DNA from: Karalla daura
Lineage: Eukaryota; Chordata; Actinopteri; Chaetodontiformes; Leiognathidae
Assembly (NCBI GenBank): GCA_029224185.1
Contig: CM055191.1
Coordinates: 25,489,805-25,553,804, forward strand
Length of the DNA: 64,000 nt
Direction: 5' to 3'
The translations under genes were made by a program, and so were the position numbers. A model generated the notes under the pieces. The model was not told the DNA's origin. It did no database searches and saw only the letters and a program-made list of their open reading frames with translations. Shown here in pieces: positions 12,917-23,104 of the stretch (position 1 is its first letter; the number at the start of each line of letters is the position of its first letter).

Positions 12917-14843
12917 GCAACCATGTGCTCAGGTACCTGCCCCAATGTCTCCTCTGCTGACATGATAATACAAAGTGATCAGGCGTCCAGCTTCAATGCA
13001 CCCCAGCAGATGGCACAGGCTTTGGGAGACTCCCAGAGTGGGAAATGGCCCCCTCAGCATTGGGCATGTCCAATCTCTTCTTAGCACCGGGCCGACATGC
13101 GGGATCGCTGAAAAATCATCTCTCGTTTCACTCTTTTCACGCTGCTCCCAGCCACACCTTAAGCAGCAGAAAAATGTTTTTTTCCAGTTTTGTAGTAACG
13201 TTGGTGCTCTCTCATGCGGGGCAGGCCATAAACCCGTGCGCCTTGTGAAATTTAAACGACCAGCCTCACCGTCTGCCCAGTGCAGCCTCTTCTCTCCATA
13301 AGCCCCCATTCATTTTCCCACCGCTGCCATCGGTGTTCAACGTTACAGTACTCCTCGCGTGTGGCCACAGTTTTCATAGTAGACACTCCAAATCGTGTCA
13401 GGGCAATCTGGAGACTCTCCCCTACGGCGTGACAGTAAGCTCATATTCCAGATAGGTGAAAGCGTTGTCTCCATAGAGCCAAATGTTTATCACTTGGCCA
13501 ATTTGGCTTTTTCCCATAAGAATGAATGGGAAAAACAGAACTCCACAAACAAACATTCGCAACGTTGCCATACTTTGACTTTGAAAGTTCATTTTCATTT
13601 CAAAAATTGAAGAATCTTGTGTTGTGTTTGTGTAGCAAGTTGCACGCTGATAGGTTGTATGGTTTTTCAGCAGCGCCTGTTCTCGGCAACCATGTGCTCA
13701 GGTACCTGCCCCAATGTCTCCTCTGCTGACATGATAATACAAAGTGATCAGGCGTCCAGCTTCAATGCACCCCAGCAGATGGCACAGGCTTTGGGAGACT
13801 CCCAGAGTGGGAAATGGCCCCCTCAGCATTGGGCATGTCCAATCTCTTCTTAGCACCGGGCCGACATGCGGGATCGCTGAAAAATCAGCTCTCGTTTCAC
13901 TCTTTTCACGCTGCTCCCAGCCACACCTTAAGCAGCAGAAAAATGTTTTTTTCCAGTTTTGTCGTAACGTTGGTGCTCTCTCATGCGGGGCAGGCCATAA
14001 ACCCGTGCGCCTTGTGAAATTTAAACGACCAGCCTCACCGTCTGCCCAGTGCAGCCTCTTCTCTCCATAAGCCCCCATTCGTTTTCCCACCGCTGCCATC
14101 GGTGTTCAACGGTACAGTACTCCTCGCGACTGTGGCCACAGTTTTCATAGTAGACACTCCAAATCGTGTCAGGGCAATCTGGAGACTCTCCCCTACGGCG
14201 TGACAGTAAGCTCATATTCCAGATAGGTGAAAGCGTTGTCTCCATAGAGCCAAATGTTTATCACTTGGCCAATTTGGCTTTTTCCCATAAGAATGAATGG
14301 GAAAAACAGAACTCCACAAACAAACATTTGCAACGTTGCCATACTTTGACTTTGAAACTTCATTTTCATTTCAAAAATTGAAGAATCTTGTGTTGTGTTT
14401 GTGTAGCGAGTTGCACGCTGATAGGTTGTATGGTTTTTCAGCAGCGCCTGTTCTCGGCAACCATGTGCTCAGGTACCTGCCCCAATGTCTCCTCTGCTGA
14501 CATGATAATACAAAGTGATCAGGCGTCCAGCTTCAATGCACCCCAGCAGATGGCACAGGCTTTGGGAGACTCCCAGAGTGGGAAATGGCCCCCTCAGCAT
14601 TGGGCATGTCCAATCTCTTCTTAGCACCGGGCCGACATGCGGGATCGCTGAAAAATCAGCTCTCGTTTCGCTCTTTTCACGCTGCTCCCAGCCACACCTT
14701 AAGCAGCAGAAAAATGTTTTTTTCCAGTTTTGTAGTAACGTTGGTGCTCTCTCATGCGGGGCAGGCCATAAACCCGTGCGCCTTGTGAAATTTAAACGAC
14801 CAGCCTCACCGTCTGCCCAGTGCAGCCTCTTCTCTCCATAAGC

Positions 14844-15009
14844 TCCCATTCATTTTCCCACCGCTGCCATCAATGTTCAACCTTACACTTCTCCTCGCAG
14901 CTCTGGCCACAGATTTAGTAGTACACACACCAAATCGCGTCAGAGCGTTCTGGAGACTCTCCCCTACGGTGTGACAGTGAGCTCATATTCCAGATTGGTG
15001 AAAGCGTTT
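14844..15009. repeat. Second copy of the diverged satellite A patch
   Basis: Same variant block as 8677-8842, 6167 bp downstream (8 x 771 minus 1), with about one difference (TTCTCCTCG versus TTTTCCTCG). It lies in the last monomer before the assembly gap. The consensus resumes from 15010 to the gap. Confidence 0.85.
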
Positions 15010-15046
15010 TCTCCATAGAGCCAAATGTTTATCACTTGGCCAATTT

Positions 15047-15146
15047 NNNNNNNNNNNNNNNNNNNNNNNNNNNNNNNNNNNNNNNNNNNNNNNNNNNNNN
15101 NNNNNNNNNNNNNNNNNNNNNNNNNNNNNNNNNNNNNNNNNNNNNN
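15047..15146. other. Assembly gap of exactly 100 N
   Basis: A run of exactly 100 N, the conventional placeholder for a gap of unknown size. Array A ends on the left and array B begins on the right, so their true distance, order and relative orientation are not shown by this sequence. The left contig stops just before the inverted repeat of the A monomer. The right contig starts inside a B monomer. Confidence 0.99.
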
Positions 15147-15656
15147 GATAAAAAGGCTCAACTTGGCTTTCAGAACACATTACAGGCATTTTGCTGTGCA
15201 GTTTGGGTCAACATGATGAATTTGGTAGAAAGAGCTTCTGAAATGCATTTTCACTCAGTTTCACGGTTGTAGTTGTGTGAAACGGCCGAAATCGGCTTTG
15301 TGAACACAATACAGGCAATTTGCTGTATAGTAGGGGCCAATATGCTGAAGGTGGCAGCAAAAGCTTCTCAAATGCGTTTTCTCAGTTTCGCGTTTGCAGT
15401 TCTATAAAATGGCTCAACTTGGTTTTCTGAACACATTATAGGCATTTTGCTCTGCAGCTTAGGCCAACATGATGAATGTGGCTGAAAGAGCTTCTGAAAT
15501 GCATCTTCCCACAGTTTCACGCTCGCACTTCTGTGAAACGGCCGAAATCGGCTTTGTGAACACAATTCTGGCAATTTGCTCTGTCGTAGTGGCCAACATG
15601 CTGAGCATGGCAGCAACAGCTTCTCAAATGCGTTTCTCAGTTTCGTGTTCGTAGTT

Positions 15657-15785
15657 CTATAAAAAGGCTCAACTTGGCTTTCAGAACACATGACAGGCAT
15701 TTTTCTATGCAGTTTGGGCCAACATGATGGATGTGGTAGAAAGAGCTTCTGAAATGCATCTTCCCACAGTTTCACGCTCGCAGTT
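15657..15785. repeat. Satellite B half-repeat 1 (example, 129 bp)
   Basis: First half of a representative B monomer, from CTATAAAAAGG to CGCTCGCAGTT. It aligns along its whole length with the second half: GGCTTT, GAACACA, ACAGGCA, GGCCAACATG, AGCTTCT and CGCAGTT sit at matching positions. About three quarters of positions agree by eye. Half-repeat 1 is the only half in which the 41-bp inversion is found. Confidence 0.9.
15658..15665 (+). promoter_or_regulatory. TATA-box-like motif at the B monomer start (example copy)
   Basis: TATAAAAA followed by GGC resembles a strong eukaryotic TATA element and is present once in most B monomers. Some copies are changed to TATTAAAAGG or TACAAATAGG. No initiator, coding region or poly(A) signal in a sensible arrangement follows, so this is only a motif match that could promote satellite transcription. 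Confidence 0.25.
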
Positions 15786-15912
15786 CTGTGAAACGGCCGA
15801 AATCGGCTTTTTGAACACAATATAGGCAATTTGCTGTACATTCGTGGCCAACATGCTGAAGGTGGCAGCAAAAGCTTCTCAAATACATTTTCTCAGTTTC
15901 GCGTTCGTAGTT
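15786..15912. repeat. Satellite B half-repeat 2 (example, 127 bp)
   Basis: Second half of the same monomer, from CTGTGAAACGG to CGTTCGTAGTT. It is two to three bases shorter than half 1 because of a gap around GCATCTTCCC versus GCGTTTCTC. All B length variation (254-256 bp) lies in this half. It carries the inverted repeat GCCGA-AA-TCGGC at 15796-15807. I infer an ancestral repeat of about 128 bp that duplicated and then evolved as a dimer. Confidence 0.9.
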
Positions 15913-15933
15913 CTATAAAAAGGCTCAACTTGG

Positions 15934-15974
15934 CCCAAACTGCACAGCAAAATGCCTGTAATGTGTTCAGAAAG
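15934..15974 (-). repeat. 41-bp inverted segment inside half-repeat 1 (example copy)
   Basis: Normal monomers read CAACTTGG, then a 41-bp stretch from CTTTC to TTTGGG, then CCAACATG. Here the 41 bp between the same flanks are reverse-complemented, running from CCCAAACTGC to TTCAGAAAG. The flanks form the inverted repeat TTGGC/GCCAA, which is intact in both orientations. The same inversion with the same ends recurs in about 45 monomers, for example near 17465, 19506, 21038, 24867, 33795, 44507, 52923 and 63380. Sub-variants inside it (CCTGTAATG, CCTGTATTG, CCTGTGTTG, CCAGTAATG) mark amplified lineages. Confidence 0.95.
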
Positions 15975-15993
15975 CCAACATGATGAATGTGGC

Positions 15994-18366
15994 TGAAAGA
16001 GCTTCTGAAATGCATCTTCCCACAGTATGACGCTTGCAGTTCTGTGAAACGGCCGAAATCGGATCTGTGTTCACAATACAGGCAATTTGATGTATAGTAG
16101 AGGCCAACATGCTGAAGGTGGCAGCAAAAGCTTCTCAAATGCGTTTTCTCAGTTTTGCGTTCGCAGTTCTATAAAAAGGCTCAACTTGGCTTTCTTCACA
16201 CATTACAGGCATTTTGCTGTGCAGTTTGGGCCAACATGATGAATGTGGTAGAAAGGGCGTCTGAAATGCATTTTCACTCAGTTTCACGGTTGTAGTTCTG
16301 TGAAACGGCCGAAATCGGCTTTGTGAACACAATACAGGCAATTTGCTGTATAGTAGGGGCCAATATGCTGAAGGTGGCAGCAAAAGCTTCTCAAATGCGT
16401 TTTCTCAGTTTCGCGTTCGCAGTTCTATAAAAAGGCTCAACTTGGCTTTCTTTACACATTACAGGCATTTTGCGGTGCAGTTTGGCCCAACATGATGAAT
16501 GTGGTAGAAAGAGCTTCTGAAATGCATCTTCCCACAGTTTGAGGCTCGCAGTTCTGTGAAACGGCCGAAATCGGCATTGTGAACATAATACGGGCAATTT
16601 GCTCGACAGTAGTGGCCAAAATGCTGAGCATGGCAGCAACAGCGTCTCGAATGCGTTTCTCAGTTTCGTGTTCGTAGTTCTATAAAAAGGCTCAACTTGG
16701 CTTTCAGAACACATTACAGGCATTTTGCTGTGCAGTTTAGGCCAACATGATGAATATGGTAGAAAGAGCTATTGAAATGCATCTTCCCACAGTTTGACGC
16801 TCGCAATTCTGTAAAACGGCCGAAATCGGCTTTGTGTTCACAATACAGGCAATTTGATGTATAGTAGAGGCCAACATGCCGAAGGTGGCAGCAAAAGCTT
16901 CTCAAATGCGTTTTCTGTTTCGCGTTTGCAGTTCTATAAAAAGGCTCAACTTGGCTTTCTTCACACATTACAGGCATTTTGCTGTGCAGTTTAGGCCAAC
17001 ATGATGAATGTGGTAGAATGAGCTTCTGAAATGCATCTTCCCACAGTTTGACGCTCGCAGTTCTGTGAAATGGCCGAAATCGGCTTTGTGAACACAATAC
17101 AGTCAATTTGCTGTGCAGTCGTGGCCAACATGCTGAAGGTGGCAGCAAAAGCTTCTCAAATGCGTTTTCTGTTTCGCGTTTGCAGTTCTATAAAAAGGCT
17201 CAACTTGGCTTTCTTCACACATCACAGGCATTTTGCTGTGCAGTTTGGGCCAACATGATGAATGTGGTAGAAAGAGCTTCTGAAATGCATTTTCACTCAG
17301 TTTCACGGTTGTAGTTCTGTGAAATGGCCGAAATCGGCTTTGTGAACACAATACAGGCAATTTGCTGTATAGTAGGGGCCAATATGCTGAAGGTGGCAGC
17401 AAAAGCTTCTCAAATGGGTTTTCTCAGTTTCGCGTTCGCAGTTCTATAAAAAGGCTCAACTTGGCCCAAACTGCACAGCAAAATGCCTGTAATGTGTTCA
17501 GAAAGCCAACATGATGAATGTGGTAGAAAGAGCTTCTGAAATGCATCTTCCCACAGTATGACGCTCACAGTTCTGTAAAACGGCCGAAATCGGCTTTGTG
17601 AACACAATACAGGCAATTTGCGGTTTAGTAGGGGCCAAAGTGCTGACCATGGAAGCAACAGCTTCTCAAATGCGTTTCTCAGTTTCGCGTTCGTAGTTCT
17701 ATAAAAAGGCTCAACTTGGCTTTCAGAACACATTACAGGTTTTTTGCTGTGCAGTTTGGGCCAACATGATGAATGTGGTAGAAAGAGCTTCTGAAATGCA
17801 CCTTCCCACAGTTTCACGCTCGCAGTTCTTTGAAACGGCCGAAATCGGCTTTTCGAACACAATACAGGCAATTTGCTGTACAGTAGAGGACAACATGCTG
17901 AACATGGCAGCAACAACTTCTCAAATGCGTTTCTCAGTTTCGTGTTCGTAGTTCTATTAAAAGGCTCAACTTGGCTTTCAGAACACATTGCAGGCATTTT
18001 GCTGTGCAGTTTGGGCCAACATGATGAATGTGGTAGAAAGAGCTTCTGAAATGCATCTTCCCACAGTTTCACACTCGCAGTTCTGTGAAACGGCCGAAAT
18101 CGGCTTTGTGAACACAATACAGGCAATTTGCTGTACAGTCGTGGCCAACATGCTGAAGGTGGCAGCAAAACCTTCTCAAATGCGTTTCTCAGTTTCGTGT
18201 TCGTAGTTCGATAAAAAGGCTCAACTTGGCTTTCAGAACACATTACAGGCATTTTGCTGTGCAGTTTGGGTCAACATGATGAATTTGGTAGAAAGAGCTT
18301 CTGAAATGCATTTTCACTCAGTTTCACGGTTGTAGTTGTGTGAAACGGCCGAAATCGGCTTTGTGA
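15994..18366. repeat. B block matching 19566-21938 (lag 3572 bp)
   Basis: About 2.37 kb, 14 monomers apart, with only scattered single differences, such as TTTGCGGTGC versus TATGCGGTGC (20041) and GGTAGAAAG versus GGCTGAAAG (near 21093). Its left limit abuts the end of the 3063-bp match, so the two lags meet at one recombination junction near 16.0 kb. Confidence 0.85.
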
Positions 18367-19450
18367 ACACAATACAGGCAATTTGCTGTATAGTAGGGGC
18401 CAATATGCTGAAGGTGGCAGCAAAAGCTTCTCAAATGCGTTTTCTCAGTTTCGCGTTTGCAGTTCTATAAAATGGCTCAACTTGGTTTTCTGAACACATT
18501 ATAGGCATTTTGCTCTGCAGCTTAGGCCAACATGATGAATGTGGCTGAAAGAGCTTCTGAAATGCATCTTCCCACAGTTTCACGCTCGCACTTCTGTGAA
18601 ACGGCCGAAATCGGCTTTGTGAACACAATTCTGGCAATTTGCTCTGTCGTAGTGGCCAACATGCTGAGCATGGCAGCAACAGCTTCTCAAATGCGTTTCT
18701 CAGTTTCGTGTTCGTAGTTCTATAAAAAGGCTCAACTTGGCTTTCAGAACACATGACAGGCATTTTTCTATGCAGTTTGGGCCAACATGATGGATGTGGT
18801 AGAAAGAGCTTCTGAAATGCATCTTCCCACAGTTTCACGCTCGCAGTTCTGTGAAACGGCCGAAATCGGCTTTTTGAACACAATATAGGCAATTTGCTGT
18901 ACATTCGTGGCCAACATGCTGAAGGTGGCAGCAAAAGCTTCTCAAATACATTTTCTCAGTTTCGCGTTCGTAGTTCTATAAAAAGGCTCAACTTGGCCCA
19001 AACTGCACAGCAAAATGCCTGTAATGTGTTCAGAAAGCCAACATGATGAATGTGGCTGAAAGAGCTTCTGAAATGCATCTTCCCACAGTTTCACGCTCGC
19101 ACTTCTGTGAAACGGCCGAAATCGGCTTTGTGAACACAATTCTGGCAATTTGCTCTATCGTAGTGGCCAACATGCTGAGCATGGCAGCAACAGCTTCTCA
19201 AATGCGTTTCTCAGTTTCGTGTTCGTAGTTCTATAAAAAGGCTCAACTTGGCTTTCAGAACACATGACAGGCATTTTTCTATGCAGTTTAGGCCAACATG
19301 ATGAATGTGGTAGAAAGAGCTTCTGAAATGCATCTTCCCACAGTTTGACGCTCGCAGTTCTGTAAAACGGCCGAAATCGGCTTTGTGTTCACAATATAGG
19401 CAATTTGATGTATAGTAGAGGACAACATGCCGAAGGTGGCAGCAAAAGCT

Positions 19451-20109
19451 TCTCAAATGCGTTTTCTGTTTCGCGTTTGCAGTTCTATAAAAAGGCTCAA
19501 CTTGGCCCAAACTGCACAGCAAAATGCCTGTATTGTGTTCAGAAAGCCAACATGATGAATGTGGTAGAAAGAGCTTCTGAAATGCATCTTCCCACAGTAT
19601 GACGCTTGCAGTTCTGTGAAACGGCCGAAATCGGATCTGTGTTCACAATACAGGCAATTTGATGTATAGTAGAGGCCAACATGCTGAAGGTGGCAGCAAA
19701 AGCTTCTCAAATGCGTTTTCTCAGTTTTGCGTTCGCAGTTCTATAAAAAGGCTCAACTTGGCTTTCTTCACACATTACAGGCATTTTGCTGTGCAGTTTG
19801 GGCCAACATGATGAATGTGGTAGAAAGGGCGTCTGAAATGCATTTTCACTCAGTTTCACGGTTGTAGTTCTGTGAAACGGCCGAAATCGGCTTTGTGAAC
19901 ACAATACAGGCAATTTGCTGTATAGTAGGGGCCAATATGCTGAAGGTGGCAGCAAAAGCTTCTCAAATGCGTTTTCTCAGTTTCGCGTTCGCAGTTCTAT
20001 AAAAAGGCTCAACTTGGCTTTCTTTACACATTACAGGCATTATGCGGTGCAGTTTGGCCCAACATGATGAATGTGGTAGAAAGAGCTTCTGAAATGCATC
20101 TTCCCACAG
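19451..20109. repeat. B block matching 23278-23936 (lag 3827 bp)
   Basis: About 660 bp repeated 15 monomers downstream. It includes one inverted-segment monomer with the CCTGTATTG sub-variant, the GGATCTGTGTTCAC variant and the GGGCGTCTG variant. The match ends where CAGTTTGAGG here faces CAGCTTCACG. Confidence 0.75.
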
Positions 20110-21488
20110 TTTGAGGCTCGCAGTTCTGTGAAACGGCCGAAATCGGCATTGTGAACATAATACGGGCAATTTGCTCGACAGTAGTGGCCAAAATGCTGAG
20201 CATGGCAGCAACAGCGTCTCGAATGCGTTTCTCAGTTTCGTGTTCGTAGTTCTATAAAAAGGCTCAACTTGGCTTTCAGAACACATTACAGGCATTTTGC
20301 TGTGCAGTTTAGGCCAACATGATGAATATGGTAGAAAGAGCTATTGAAATGCATCTTCCCACAGTTTGACGCTCGCAATTCTGTAAAACGGCCGAAATCG
20401 GCTTTGTGTTCACAATACAGGCAATTTGATGTATAGTAGAGGCCAACATGCCGAAGGTGGCAGCAAAAGCTTCTCAAATGCGTTTTCTGTTTCGCGTTTG
20501 CAGTTCTATAAAAAGGCTCAACTTGGCTTTCTTCACACATTACAGGCATTTTGCTGTGCAGTTTAGGCCAACATGATGAATGTGGTAGAATGAGCTTCTG
20601 AAATGCATCTTCCCACAGTTTGACGCTCGCAGTTCTGTGAAATGGCCGAAATCGGCTTTGTGAACACAATACAGTCAATTTGCTGTGCAGTCGTGGCCAA
20701 CATGCTGAAGGTGGCAGCAAAAGCTTCTCAAATGCGTTTTCTGTTTCGCGTTTGCAGTTCTATAAAAAGGCTCAACTTGGCTTTCTTCACACATCACAGG
20801 CATTTTGCTGTGCAGTTTGGGCCAACATGATGAATGTGGTAGAAAGAGCTTCTGAAATGCATTTTCACTCAGTTTCACGGTTGTCGTTCTGTGAAATGGC
20901 CGAAATCGGCTTTGTGAACACAATACAGGCAATTTGCTGTATAGTAGGGGCCAATATGCTGAAGGTGGCAGCAAAAGCTTCTCAAATGCGTTTTCTCAGT
21001 TTCGCGTTCGCAGTTCTATAAAAAGGCTCAACTTGGCCCAAACTGCACAGCAAAATGCCTGTAATGTGTTCAGAAAGCCAACATGATGAATGTGGCTGAA
21101 AGAGCTTCTGAAATGCATCTTCCCACAGTATGACGCTCGCAGTTCTGTAAAACGGCCGAAATCGGCTTTGTGAACACAATACAGGCAATTTGCGGTTTAG
21201 TAGGGGCCAAAGTGCTGACCATGGAAGCAACAGCTTCTCAAATGCGTTTCTCAGTTTCGCGTTCGTAGTTCTATAAAAAGGCTCAACTTGGCTTTCAGAA
21301 CACATTACAGGTTTTTTGCTGTGCAGTTTGGGCCAACATGATGAATGTGGTAGAAAGAGCTTCTGAAATGCACCTTCCCACAGTTTCACGCTCGCAGTTC
21401 TTTGAAACGGCCGAAATCGGCTTTTCGAACACAATACAGGCAATTTGCTGTACAGTAGAGGACAACATGCTGAACATGGCAGCAACAA

Positions 21489-23046
21489 CTTCTCAAATGC
21501 GTTTCTCAGTTTCGTGTTCGTAGTTCTATTAAAAGGCTCAACTTGGCTTTCAGAACACATTGCAGGCATTTTGCTGTGCAGTTTGGGCCAACATGATGAA
21601 TGTGGTAGAAAGAGCTTCTGAAATGCATCTTCCCACAGTTTCACACTTGCAGTTCTGTGAAACGGCCGAAATCGGCTTTGTGAACACAATACAGGCAATT
21701 TGCTGTACAGTCGTGGCCAACATGCTGAAGGTGGCAGCAAAAGCTTCTCAAATGCGTTTCTCAGTTTCGTGTTCGTAGTTCTATAAAAAGGCTCAACTTG
21801 GCTTTCAGAACACATTACAGGCATTTTGCTGTGCAGTTTGGGCCAACATGATGAATTTGGTAGAAAGAGCTTCTGACATGCATTTTCACTCAGTTTCACG
21901 GTTGTAGTTCTGTGAAACGGCCGAAATCGGCTTTGTGATCACAATACAGGCAATTTGATGTATAGTAGAGGCCAACATGCTGAAGGTGGCAGCAAAAGCT
22001 TCTCAAATGCGTCTTCGCAGTTTCGCGTTTGCAGTTCTATAAAAAGGCTCAACTTGGCTTTCAGAACACATTACAGGCATTTTGCTGTGCAGTTTGGGCC
22101 AACATGATGAATGTGGTAGAAAGAGCTTCTGAAATGCATCTTCCCACAGTTTGACGCTTGCAGTTCTGTGAAACGGCCGAAATCGGCTTTGTGAACACAA
22201 TACAGGCAATTTGCGGTTTAGTAGGGGCCAAAGTGCTGACCATGGAAGCAACAGCTTCTCAAATGCGTTTCTCAGTTTCGTGTTCGTAGTTCTATTAAAA
22301 GGCTCAACTTGGCTTTCAGAACACATTGCAGGCATTTTGCTGTGCAGTTTGGGCCAACATGATGAATGTGGTAGAAAGAGCTTCTGAAATGCATCTTCCC
22401 ACAGTTTCACACTTGCAGTTCTGTGAAACGGCCGAAATCGGCTTTGTGAACACAATACAGGCAATTTGCTGTACAGTCGTGGCCAACATGCTGAAGGTGG
22501 CAGCAAAAGCTTCTCAAATGCGTTTCTCAGTTTCGTGTTCGTAGTTCTATAAAAAGGCTCAACTTGGCTTTCAGAACACATTAGAGGCATTTTGCTGTGC
22601 AGTTTGGGCCAACATGATGAATTTGGTAGAAAGAGCTTCTGACATGCATTTTCACTCAGTTTCACGGTTGTAGTTCTGTGAAACGGCCGAAATCGGCTTT
22701 GTGAACACAATACAGGCAATTTGATGTATAGTAGAGGCCAACATGCTGAAGGTGGCAGCAAAAGCTTCTCAAATGCGTCTTCGCAGTTTCGCGTTTGCAG
22801 TTCTATAAAAAGGCTCAACTTGGCTTTCAGAACACATTACAGGCATTTTGCTGTGCAGTTTGGGCCAACATGATGAATGTGGTAGAAAGAGCTTCTGAAA
22901 TGCATCTTCCCACAGTTTGACGCTTGCAGTTCTGTGAAACGGCCGAAATCGGCTTTGTGAACACAATACAGGCAATTTGCGGTTTAGTAGGGGCCAAAGT
23001 GCTGACCATGGAAGCAACAGCTTCTCAAATGCGTTTCTCAGTTTCG
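21489..23046. repeat. Tandem three-monomer HOR in B (766-bp unit, two copies)
   Basis: 21489-22280 matches 22255-23046 at a lag of 766 bp (three monomers), giving two adjacent copies. Marks in order are TATTAAAAGG, the CACACTTGCAG variant, GAATTTGG with TTCTGACATGC, and GCGTCTTCGCAG. It is a clear small HOR formed by a recent local duplication; I noticed differences such as TTGTGATCAC versus TTGTGAACAC and ATTACAGGC versus ATTAGAGGC. Confidence 0.85.
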
Positions 23047-23104
23047 CGTTCGTAGTTCTATAAAAAGGCTCAACTTGGCTTTCAGAACACATTACAGGTT
23101 TTTT

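Larger units (their letters stand above)
1..15046. repeat. Satellite A: 771-bp tandem repeat array
   Basis: Head-to-tail array of one 771-bp monomer: 19 complete copies and a twentieth truncated by the assembly gap. Taking the conserved TGAAAAATC as monomer start, copies begin at 1, 772, 1543, 2314, 3085, 3857, 4627, 5398, 6169, 6940, 7712, 8482, 9253, 10024, 10795, 11566, 12337, 13109, 13878 and 14649. Most are exactly 771 bp. Those at 3085, 6940 and 12337 are 772 bp (extra base near the TAAAGGCG variant), those at 3857 and 7712 are 770 bp (one C lost after a T run), and that at 13109 is 769 bp (AC lost near 13359). Monomers differ by scattered substitutions whose pattern defines higher-order repeats. 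All copies share one orientation. Each has one KpnI site (GGTACC), so a KpnI digest should give a ladder. The family is not one I recognise, and I see no embedded RNA gene or transposon end. Confidence 0.98.
15147..16026. repeat. B block matching 18210-19089 (lag 3063 bp)
   Basis: From the first base after the gap, this 880-bp block recurs about 12 monomers downstream. Shared rare variants include GTTCGATAAAA or its remnant, GGGTCAACATG, GTAGTTGTGTG and ATGATGGATG. The match stops at 16027 (CACAGTATG here, CACAGTTTC there), inside a monomer. Confidence 0.85.

Noticed and set aside
1..15046. Satellite A as an rDNA, 5S, snRNA or tRNA gene cluster
   Set aside because: The 771-bp period suggested a small RNA gene with spacer, but I found no 5S internal control region, U1, U2, U5 or U6 landmarks, tRNA A/B boxes or T-run terminator in either strand.
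15934..15974. The inverted 41 bp as an inserted transposable element
   Set aside because: Its length and position exactly replace the normal segment, of which it is the reverse complement. There is no extra sequence and no target-site duplication.
17410..18252. 280-codon minus-strand frame with 42-43-residue repeats in array B as a real gene
   Set aside because: The frame follows the 255-bp repeat exactly, is ended by one-base length variants of the monomer, and has no introns, start context or domain I recognise. It is kept only as a low-interest finding.
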